Assembly: GCA_039105265.1 (NCBI GenBank)
Contig: JAPFFF010000010.1
Span: 62,001 to 126,000, forward strand
Source: Tritrichomonas musculus
Lineage: Eukaryota; Parabasalia; Tritrichomonadida; Tritrichomonadidae
Reading direction: 5' to 3'
Length of the DNA: 64,000 nt
Shown: positions 54,366-64,000 of the stretch, piece by piece
How positions within the stretch are numbered: position 1 is the stretch's first letter
Layout: every line of letters starts with the position of its first letter
Position numbers and translations under genes: made by a program
The notes under the pieces: generated by a model
The model's database searches: none
What the model saw: only the letters and a program-made list of their open reading frames with translations
What the model was told of the DNA's origin: nothing

Positions 54366-55937
54366 TTATTCTAACATTTCTCACAAATGAACAGAGTTAA
54401 ATAAAACATAAATCTCAAACACTTTTGTAAGATAATTATAAACGATTTCGAAATTAAGTAAAATCAGTAAAAATTAAAGCTTAATCTCAGTTATTCTTAT
54501 TCAAACGTTTCTCACAAATGAACAGAGTTAAATAAAACACAAATCTCAAACACTTTTGTAAGATAATTAAAAACGATTTCGAAATTAAGTAAAATCAGTA
54601 AAAATTAAAGCTTAATCTCAGTTATTCTTATTCAAACGTTTCTCACAAATGAACAGAGTTAAATAAAACACAAATCTCAAACACTTTTGTAAGATAATTA
54701 AAAACGATTTCGAAATTAAGTAAAATCAGTAAAAATTAAAGCTTAATCTCAATTATTCTTAATCTAACATTTCTCACAAATGAACAGAGTTAAATAAAAC
54801 ACAAATCTCAAACACTTTTGTAAGATAATTAAAAACGATTTCGAAATTAAGTAAAATCAGTAAAAATTAAAGCGCAATATCAATTATTCTTATTCAAACG
54901 TTTCTCACAAATGAACAGAGTTAAATAAAACACAAATCTCAAACACTTTTGTAAGATAATTAAAAACGATTTCGAAATTAAGTAAAATCAATAAAGATTA
55001 AATCGCAATATCAATTATTCTTATTCAAACGTTTCTCACAAGTGAACAGAGTTAAATAAAACACAAATCTCAAACACTTTTGTAAGATAATTAAAAACGA
55101 TTTCGAAATTAAGTAAAATCAGTAAAAATTAAAGCTTAATCTCAGTTATTCTTATTCAAACGTTTCTCACAAATGAACAGAGTTAAATAAAACACAAATC
55201 TCAAACACTTTTGTAAGATAATTAAAAACGATTTCGAAATTAAGTAAAATCAGTAAAAATTAAAGCTTAATCTCAATTATTCTTAATCTAACGTTTCTCA
55301 CAAGTGAACAGAGTTAAATAAAACACAAATCTCAAACACTTTTGTAAGATAATTAAAAACGATTTCGAAATTAAGTAAAATCAGTAAAAATTAAAGCTTA
55401 ATCTCAATTATTCTTAATCTAACATTTCTCACAAATGAACAGAGTTAAATAAAACACAAATCTCAAACACTTTTGTAAGATAATTATAAACGATTTCGAA
55501 ATTAAGTAAAATCAGTAAAAATTAAAGCTTAATCTCAATTATTCCTATTCAAACGTTTCTCACAAATGAACAGAGTTAAATAAAACACAAATCTCAAACA
55601 CTTTTGTAAGATAATTAAAAACGATTTCGAAATTAAGTAAAATCAGTAAAAATTAAAGCTTAATCTCAGTTATTCTTATTCAAACGTTTCTCACAAGTGA
55701 ACAGAGTTAAATAAAACACAAATCTCAAACACTTTTGTAAGATAATTAAAAACGATTTCGAAATTAAGTAAAATCAGTAAAAATTAAAGCTTAATCTCAG
55801 TTATTCTTATTCAAACGTTTCTCACAAGTGAACAGAGTTAAATAAAACATAAATCTCAAACACTTTTGTAAGATAATTGAAAACGATTTCGAAATTAAGT
55901 AAAATCAGTAAAAATTAAAGCTTAATCTCAGTTATTC
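54366..55937 (+). repeat. Right-domain module, copy 4 of 6 (12 monomers)
   Basis: The ten-monomer form with two additional copies, A(tail A) at 55152 and E(G22) at 55283, placed before the B(T74)-D core. That pair matches the context at 7730-8122 with its B copy removed, so it is likely an imported piece. Confidence 0.85.
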
Positions 55938-56461
55938 TTATTCAAACGTTTCTCACAAATGAACAGAGTTAAATAAAACACAAATCTCAAACACTTTTGT
56001 AAGATAATTAAAAACGATTTCGAAATTAAGTAAAATCAGTAAAAATTAAAGCTTAATCTCAGTTATTCTTATTCAAACGTTTCTCACAAATGAACAGAGT
56101 TAAATAAAACACAAATCTCAAACACTTTTGTAAGATAATTAAAAACGATTTCGAAATTAAGTAAAATCAGTAAAAATTAAAGCTTAATCTCAGTTATTCT
56201 TATTCAAACGTTTCTCACAAATGAACAGAGTTAAATAAAACACAAATCTCAAACACTTTTGTAAGATAATTATAAACGATTTCGAAATTAAGTAAAATCA
56301 GTAAAAATTAAAGCTTAATCTCAGTTATTCTTAATCTAACATTTCTCACAAATGAACAGAGTTAAATAAAACACAAATCTCAAACACTTTTGTAAGATAA
56401 TTAAAAACGATTTCGAAATTAAGTAAAATCAGTAAAAATTAAAGCTTAATCTCAATTATTC

Positions 56462-57771
56462 TTATTCTAACATTTCTCACAAATGAACAGAGTTAAATAA
56501 AACATAAATCTCAAACACTTTTGTAAGATAATTATAAACGATTTCGAAATTAAGTAAAATCAGTAAAAATTAAAGCTTAATCTCAGTTATTCTTATTCAA
56601 ACGTTTCTCACAAATGAACAGAGTTAAATAAAACACAAATCTCAAACACTTTTGTAAGATAATTAAAAACGATTTCGAAATTAAGTAAAATCAGTAAAAA
56701 TTAAAGCTTAATCTCAGTTATTCTTATTCAAACGTTTCTCACAAATGAACAGAGTTAAATAAAACACAAATCTCAAACACTTTTGTAAGATAATTAAAAA
56801 CGATTTCGAAATTAAGTAAAATCAGTAAAAATTAAAGCTTAATCTCAATTATTCTTAATCTAACATTTCTCACAAATGAACAGAGTTAAATAAAACACAA
56901 ATCTCAAACACTTTTGTAAGATAATTAAAAACGATTTCGAAATTAAGTAAAATCAGTAAAAATTAAAGCGCAATATCAATTATTCTTATTCAAACGTTTC
57001 TCACAAATGAACAGAGTTAAATAAAACACAAATCTCAAACACTTTTGTAAGATAATTAAAAACGATTTCGAAATTAAGTAAAATCAATAAAGATTAAATC
57101 GCAATATCAATTATTCTTATTCAAACGTTTCTCACAAGTGAACAGAGTTAAATAAAACACAAATCTCAAACACTTTTGTAAGATAATTAAAAACGATTTC
57201 GAAATTAAGTAAAATCAGTAAAAATTAAAGCTTAATCTCAGTTATTCTTAATCTAACATTTCTCACAAATGAACAGAGTTAAATAAAACACAAATCTCAA
57301 ACACTTTTGTAAGATAATTATAAACGATTTCGAAATTAAGTAAAATCAGTAAAAATTAAAGCTTAATCTCAATTATTCCTATTCAAACGTTTCTCACAAA
57401 TGAACAGAGTTAAATAAAACACAAATCTCAAACACTTTTGTAAGATAATTAAAAACGATTTCGAAATTAAGTAAAATCAGTAAAAATTAAAGCTTAATCT
57501 CAGTTATTCTTATTCAAACGTTTCTCACAAGTGAACAGAGTTAAATAAAACACAAATCTCAAACACTTTTGTAAGATAATTAAAAACGATTTCGAAATTA
57601 AGTAAAATCAGTAAAAATTAAAGCTTAATCTCAGTTATTCTTATTCAAACGTTTCTCACAAGTGAACAGAGTTAAATAAAACATAAATCTCAAACACTTT
57701 TGTAAGATAATTGAAAACGATTTCGAAATTAAGTAAAATCAGTAAAAATTAAAGCTTAATCTCAGTTATTC
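56462..57771 (+). repeat. Right-domain module, copy 5 of 6 (10 monomers)
   Basis: Plain ten-monomer form as at 48733, except G22 in the last (T44,G73) monomer. It follows copy 4 after only four monomers. Confidence 0.85.
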
Positions 57772-60391
57772 TTATTCAAACGTTTCTCACAAATGAACAG
57801 AGTTAAATAAAACACAAATCTCAAACACTTTTGTAAGATAATTAAAAACGATTTCGAAATTAAGTAAAATCAGTAAAAATTAAAGCTTAATCTCAGTTAT
57901 TCTTATTCAAACGTTTCTCACAAATGAACAGAGTTAAATAAAACACAAATCTCAAACACTTTTGTAAGATAATTATAAACGATTTCGAAATTAAGTAAAA
58001 TCAGTAAAAATTAAAGCTTAATCTCAGTTATTCTTAATCTAACATTTCTCACAAATGAACAGAGTTAAATAAAACACAAATCTCAAACACTTTTGTAAGA
58101 TAATTAAAAACGATTTCGAAATTAAGTAAAATCAGTAAAAATTAAAGCTTAATCTCAGTTATTCTTAATCTAACATTTCTCACAAATGAACAGAGTTAAA
58201 TAAAACACAAATCTCAAACACTTTTATAAGATAATTATAAACGATTTCGAAATTAAGTAAAATCAATAAAAATTAAAGCTTAATCTCAGTTATTCTTAAT
58301 CTAACATTTCTCACAAATGAACAGAGTTAAATAAAACACAAATCTCAAACACTTTTGTAAGATAATTAAAAACGATTTCGAAATTAAGTAAAATCAGTAA
58401 AAATTAAAGCTTAATCTCAGTTATTCTTAATCTAACATTTCTCACAAATGAACAGAGTTAAATAAAACACAAATCTCAAACACTTTTGTAAGATAATTAA
58501 AAACGATTTCGAAATTAAGTAAAATCAGTAAAAATTAAAGCTTAATCTCAGTTATTCTTATTCAAACGTTTCTCACAAATGAACAGAGTTAAATAAAACA
58601 CAAATCTCAAACACTTTTATAAGATAATTAAAAACGATTTCGAAATTAAGTAAAATCAGTAAAAATTAAAGCTTAATCTCAGTTATTCTTATTCAAACGT
58701 TTCTCACAAATGAACAGAGTTAAATAAAACACAAATCTCAAACACTTTTGTAAGATAATTAAAAACGATTTCGAAATTAAGTAAAATCAGTAAAAATTAA
58801 AGCTTAATCTCAGTTATTCTTATTCAAACGTTTCTCACAAATGAACAGAGTTAAATAAAACACAAATCTCAAACACTTTTGTAAGATAATTAAAAACGAT
58901 TTCGAAATTAAGTAAAATCAGTAAAAATTAAAGCTTAATCTCAATTATTCTTAATCTAACATTTCTCACAAATGAACAGAGTTAAATAAAACACAAATCT
59001 CAAACACTTTTGTAAGATAATTAAAAACGATTTCGAAATTAAGTAAAATCAGTAAAAATTAAAGCGCAATATCAATTATTCTTATTCAAACGTTTCTCAC
59101 AAATGAACAGAGTTAAATAAAACACAAATCTCAAACACTTTTGTAAGATAATTAAAAACGATTTCGAAATTAAGTAAAATCAGTAAAAATTAAAGCTTAA
59201 TCTCAGTTATTCTTAATCTAACATTTCTCACAAATGAACAGAGTTAAATAAAACACAAATCTCAAACACTTTTGTAAGATAATTAAAAACGATTTCGAAA
59301 TTAAGTAAAATCAGTAAAAATTAAAGCTTAATCTCAGTTATTCTTATTCAAACGTTTCTCACAAATGAACAGAGTTAAATAAAACACAAATCTCAAACAC
59401 TTTTGTAAGATAATTATAAACGATTTCGAAATTAAGTAAAATCAGTAAAAATTAAAGCTTAATCTCAGTTATTCTTAATCTAACATTTCTCACAAATGAA
59501 CAGAGTTAAATAAAACACAAATCTCAAACACTTTTGTAAGATAATTATAAACGATTTCGAAATTAAGTAAAATCAGTAAAAATTAAAGCTTAATCTCAGT
59601 TATTCTTAATCTAACATTTCTCACAAATGAACAGAGTTAAATAAAACACAAATCTCAAACACTTTTGTAAGATAATTAAAAACGATTTCGAAATTAAGTA
59701 AAATCAATAAAAATTAAAGCGCAATATCAATTATTCCTATTCAAACGTTTCTCACAAATGAACAGAGTTAAATAAAACACAAATCTCAAACACTTTTGTA
59801 AGATAATTAAAAACGATTTCGAAATTAAGTAAAATCAGTAAAAATTAAAGCTTAATCTCAGTTATTCTTATTCAAACGTTTCTCACAAATGAACAGAGTT
59901 AAATAAAACACAAATCTCAAACACTTTTGTAAGATAATTAAAAACGATTTCGAAATTAAGTAAAATCAGTAAAAATTAAAGCTTAATCTCAGTTATTCTT
60001 ATTCAAACGTTTCTCACAAATGAACAGAGTTAAATAAAACACAAATCTCAAACACTTTTGTAAGATAATTAAAAACGATTTCGAAATTAAGTAAAATCAG
60101 TAAAAATTAAAGCTTAATCTCAGTTATTCTTAATCTAACATTTCTCACAAATGAACAGAGTTAAATAAAACACAAATCTCAAACACTTTTGTAAGATAAT
60201 TAAAAACGATTTCGAAATTAAGTAAAATCAGTAAAAATTAAAGCTTAATCTCAATTATTCTTATTCAAACGTTTCTCACAAATGAACAGAGTTAAATAAA
60301 ACACAAATCTCAAACACTTTTGTAAGATAATTAAAAACGATTTCGAAATTAAGTAAAATCAGTAAAAATTAAAGCTTAATCTCAATTATTC

Positions 60392-61832
60392 TTATTCTAA
60401 CATTTCTCACAAATGAACAGAGTTAAATAAAACATAAATCTCAAACACTTTTGTAAGATAATTATAAACGATTTCGAAATTAAGTAAAATCAGTAAAAAT
60501 TAAAGCTTAATCTCAGTTATTCTTATTCAAACGTTTCTCACAAATGAACAGAGTTAAATAAAACACAAATCTCAAACACTTTTGTAAGATAATTAAAAAC
60601 GATTTCGAAATTAAGTAAAATCAGTAAAAATTAAAGCTTAATCTCAGTTATTCTTATTCAAACGTTTCTCACAAATGAACAGAGTTAAATAAAACACAAA
60701 TCTCAAACACTTTTGTAAGATAATTAAAAACGATTTCGAAATTAAGTAAAATCAGTAAAAATTAAAGCTTAATCTCAATTATTCTTAATCTAACATTTCT
60801 CACAAATGAACAGAGTTAAATAAAACACAAATCTCAAACACTTTTGTAAGATAATTAAAAACGATTTCGAAATTAAGTAAAATCAGTAAAAATTAAAGCG
60901 CAATATCAATTATTCTTATTCAAACGTTTCTCACAAATGAACAGAGTTAAATAAAACACAAATCTCAAACACTTTTGTAAGATAATTAAAAACGATTTCG
61001 AAATTAAGTAAAATCAATAAAGATTAAATCGCAATATCAATTATTCTTATTCAAACGTTTCTCACAAGTGAACAGAGTTAAATAAAACACAAATCTCAAA
61101 CACTTTTGTAAGATAATTAAAAACGATTTCGAAATTAAGTAAAATCAGTAAAAATTAAAGCTTAATCTCAGTTATTCTTAATCTAACATTTCTCACAAAT
61201 GAACAGAGTTAAATAAAACACAAATCTCAAACACTTTTGTAAGATAATTATAAACGATTTCGAAATTAAGTAAAATCAGTAAAAATTAAAGCTTAATCTC
61301 AGTTATTCTTAATCTAACATTTCTCACAAATGAACAGAGTTAAATAAAACACAAATCTCAAACATTTTTGTAAGATAATTATAAACGATTTCGAAATTAA
61401 GTAAAATCAGTAAAAATTAAAGCTTAATCTCAATTATTCCTATTCAAACGTTTCTCACAAATGAACAGAGTTAAATAAAACACAAATCTCAAACACTTTT
61501 GTAAGATAATTAAAAACGATTTCGAAATTAAGTAAAATCAGTAAAAATTAAAGCTTAATCTCAGTTATTCTTATTCAAACGTTTCTCACAAGTGAACAGA
61601 GTTAAATAAAACACAAATCTCAAACACTTTTGTAAGATAATTAAAAACGATTTCGAAATTAAGTAAAATCAGTAAAAATTAAAGCTTAATCTCAGTTATT
61701 CTTATTCAAACGTTTCTCACAAGTGAACAGAGTTAAATAAAACATAAATCTCAAACACTTTTGTAAGATAATTGAAAACGATTTCGAAATTAAGTAAAAT
61801 CAGTAAAAATTAAAGCTTAATCTCAGTTATTC
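60392..61832 (+). repeat. Right-domain module, copy 6 of 6 (11 monomers)
   Basis: Like copy 2, with the B(T74, tail G) and T57 monomers (61178 and 61309), but keeping the A(tail G) monomer that copy 2 lacks. Copies 1, 2 and 6 share the T57 variant and thus a branch of the module's history. Confidence 0.85.
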
Positions 61833-62356
61833 TTATTCAAACGTTTCTCACAAATGAACAGAGTTAAATAAAACACAAATCTCAAACACTTTTGTAAGAT
61901 AATTAAAAACGATTTCGAAATTAAGTAAAATCAGTAAAAATTAAAGCTTAATCTCAGTTATTCTTATTCAAACGTTTCTCACAAATGAACAGAGTTAAAT
62001 AAAACACAAATCTCAAACACTTTTGTAAGATAATTAAAAACGATTTCGAAATTAAGTAAAATCAGTAAAAATTAAAGCTTAATCTCAGTTATTCTTATTC
62101 AAACGTTTCTCACAAATGAACAGAGTTAAATAAAACACAAATCTCAAACACTTTTGTAAGATAATTATAAACGATTTCGAAATTAAGTAAAATCAGTAAA
62201 AATTAAAGCTTAATCTCAGTTATTCTTAATCTAACATTTCTCACAAATGAACAGAGTTAAATAAAACACAAATCTCAAACACTTTTGTAAGATAATTAAA
62301 AACGATTTCGAAATTAAGTAAAATCAGTAAAAATTAAAGCTTAATCTCAGTTATTC

Positions 62357-63928
62357 TTAATCTAACATTTCTCACAAATGAACAGAGTTAAATAAAACAC
62401 AAATCTCAAACACTTTTATAAGATAATTATAAACGATTTCGAAATTAAGTAAAATCAATAAAAATTAAAGCTTAATCTCAGTTATTCTTAATCTAACATT
62501 TCTCACAAATGAACAGAGTTAAATAAAACACAAATCTCAAACACTTTTGTAAGATAATTAAAAACGATTTCGAAATTAAGTAAAATCAGTAAAAATTAAA
62601 GCTTAATCTCAGTTATTCTTAATCTAACATTTCTCACAAATGAACAGAGTTAAATAAAACACAAATCTCAAACACTTTTGTAAGATAATTAAAAACGATT
62701 TCGAAATTAAGTAAAATCAGTAAAAATTAAAGCGCAATATCAATTATTCTTATTCAAACGTTTCTCACAAGTGAACAGAGTTAAATAAAACACAAATCTC
62801 AAACACTTTTGTAAGATAATTATAAACGATTTCGAAATTAAGTAAAATCAGTAAAAATTAAAGCTTAATCTCAATTATTCCTATTCAAACGTTTCTCACA
62901 AATGAACAGAGTTAAATAAAACACAAATCTCAAACACTTTTGTAAGATAATTAAAAACGATTTCGAAATTAAGTAAAATCAGTAAAAATTAAAGCTTAAT
63001 CTCAGTTATTCTTATTCAAACGTTTCTCACAAGTGAACAGAGTTAAATAAAACACAAATCTCAAACACTTTTGTAAGATAATTATAAACGATTTCGAAAT
63101 TAAGTAAAATCAGTAAAAATTAAAGCTTAATCTCAGTTATTCTTAATCTAACATTTCTCACAAATGAACAGAGTTAAATAAAACACAAATCTCAAACACT
63201 TTTATAAGATAATTATAAACGATTTCGAAATTAAGTAAAATCAATAAAAATTAAAGCTTAATCTCAGTTATTCTTAATCTAACATTTCTCACAAATGAAC
63301 AGAGTTAAATAAAACACAAATCTCAAACACTTTTGTAAGATAATTAAAAACGATTTCGAAATTAAGTAAAATCAGTAAAAATTAAAGCTTAATCTCAATT
63401 ATTCTTAATCTAACATTTCTCACAAATGAACAGAGTTAAATAAAACACAAATCTCAAACACTTTTGTAAGATAATTAAAAACGATTTCGAAATTAAGTAA
63501 AATCAGTAAAAATTAAAGCGCAATATCAATTATTCTTATTCAAACGTTTCTCACAAGTGAACAGAGTTAAATAAAACACAAATCTCAAACACTTTTGTAA
63601 GATAATTAAAAACGATTTCGAAATTAAGTAAAATCAGTAAAAATTAAAGCTTAATCTCAGTTATTCTTAATCTAACATTTCTCACAAATGAACAGAGTTA
63701 AATAAAACACAAATCTCAAACACTTTTGTAAGATAATTATAAACGATTTCGAAATTAAGTAAAATCAGTAAAAATTAAAGCTTAATCTCAATTATTCCTA
63801 TTCAAACGTTTCTCACAAATGAACAGAGTTAAATAAAACACAAATCTCAAACACTTTTGTAAGATAATTAAAAACGATTTCGAAATTAAGTAAAATCAGT
63901 AAAAATTAAAGCTTAATCTCAGTTATTC
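62357..63928 (+). repeat. 12-monomer segment, copy 2 (partner at 43755)
   Basis: Same order as 43755-45588 minus two monomers, again a whole-monomer difference. The A62/T74/A102 monomers are at 62357 and 63143. A lone monomer of this type is also at 58165, and a version with head A and G22 is at 4062. Confidence 0.8.
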
Positions 63929-64000
63929 TTATTCAAACGTTTCTCACAAGTGAACAGAGTTAAATAAAACACAAATCTCAAACACTTTTGTAAGATAATT
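63929..64000 (+). repeat. Partial last monomer
   Basis: Seventy-two bases of a head A, G22 monomer, cut by the window edge. Its phase agrees exactly with base 1, and it stands after a D monomer as usual. The array therefore continues beyond the window. Confidence 0.97.

Larger units (their letters stand above)
54235..58033 (+). repeat. Imperfect tandem pair of 16- and 13-monomer units
   Basis: A unit starting with B(tail A) and the C(T44,T74) copy at 54235-56330 is followed at once by a shorter version at 56331-58033. The second lacks the A(tail A)/E pair and one plain A monomer. This is the tightest spacing of the right-domain module in the window (16 monomers). Confidence 0.8.
1..64000 (+). 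repeat. 131-bp satellite DNA array, filling the whole window
   Basis: A 131-bp AT-rich monomer is repeated head to tail, always in the same orientation, 488 full times plus a 72-bp partial copy. Phase is kept exactly: copy n starts at 1+131n right to the end, so there is no net insertion or deletion in 64 kb. A typical monomer has 60 A, 40 T, 19 C and 12 G (24% GC), so the plus strand is A-rich. Copies differ at about 18 positions, nearly all two-state (1, 4, 7, 11, 22, 24, 44, 57, 62, 73, 74, 102, 107, 114, 116, 117, 121, 125). Because 131 is not a multiple of 3, any reading frame cycles through all three phases. Stop codons limit open stretches to about 26 codons on plus and 36 on minus in consensus monomers. 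Such an array is typical of eukaryotic centromeric or pericentromeric heterochromatin, which is inference. I do not recognise the family. Confidence 0.98.

Noticed and set aside
1-64000. CRISPR array or other prokaryotic repeat
   Set aside because: Units are 131 bp and directly adjacent, with no unique spacers between conserved repeats, and the array runs for more than 64 kb.
1-64000. Telomere repeats, transposon or LTR remnants, tRNA or rRNA genes
   Set aside because: None was seen. All sequence is accounted for by the 131-bp monomer in one orientation.
1-64000. A fixed higher-order repeat of 12 monomers
   Set aside because: D-head monomers are often 10 or 12 copies apart, but the distances also include 3, 6, 9, 15, 16, 19 and 27, so no single period holds.

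Overview
The whole window is one uninterrupted satellite DNA array. It contains no gene, RNA gene, transposon, CRISPR array or unique sequence. A 131-bp monomer of about 24% GC runs head to tail in one orientation from base 1 to base 64000: 488 complete copies plus a final partial copy of 72 bp. The phase never slips. With base 1 as monomer base 1, copy n (counting from 0) starts at 1+131n, and I checked this at starts 13101, 26201, 39301, 52401 and 63929. Both window ends lie inside the array, so its true length exceeds 64 kb.

Arrays of this size, with AT-rich monomers of 100-200 bp and layered segmental duplications, are typical of centromeric or pericentromeric (sometimes subtelomeric) heterochromatin in eukaryotes, in a long-read assembly. 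I do not recognise the family and cannot name the organism from the sequence.

Monomers differ at only about 18 positions, each with two states: 1, 4, 7, 11, 22, 24, 44, 57, 62, 73, 74, 102, 107, 114, 116, 117, 121 and 125. The labels used below are as follows. Head A has T4 A7 G11; B has A4 T7 A11; C has T4 T7 A11; D is A with C1; E has A4 T7 G11; F has T4 A7 A11. Tail G has T116 T117 C121 G125; tail A is the same with A125; tail R has G116 C117 A121 A125; tail S is R with G107 and T114. Read as a string of variants, the array is an irregular, nested higher-order repeat built by repeated unequal exchange.

Layout: 1-6.5 kb, mixed monomers; 6494-24308, an 8,908-bp unit present twice in tandem with no difference that I can see; 24.3-28.8 kb, a patchwork of copies of earlier segments; 30011-41326, two copies of a 5.3-kb block spaced 6,026 bp apart with two mismatches; 41.5-64 kb, a domain rich in a 10-13-monomer module carrying variants (S tail, G73, T57) absent from the first 28.8 kb.

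Three short palindromes, two with a central CpG, and a run of A-tracts spaced about a helical turn apart recur in each monomer and are the best candidates for protein binding or chromatin function. No open stretch exceeds about 36 codons in consensus monomers on either strand.
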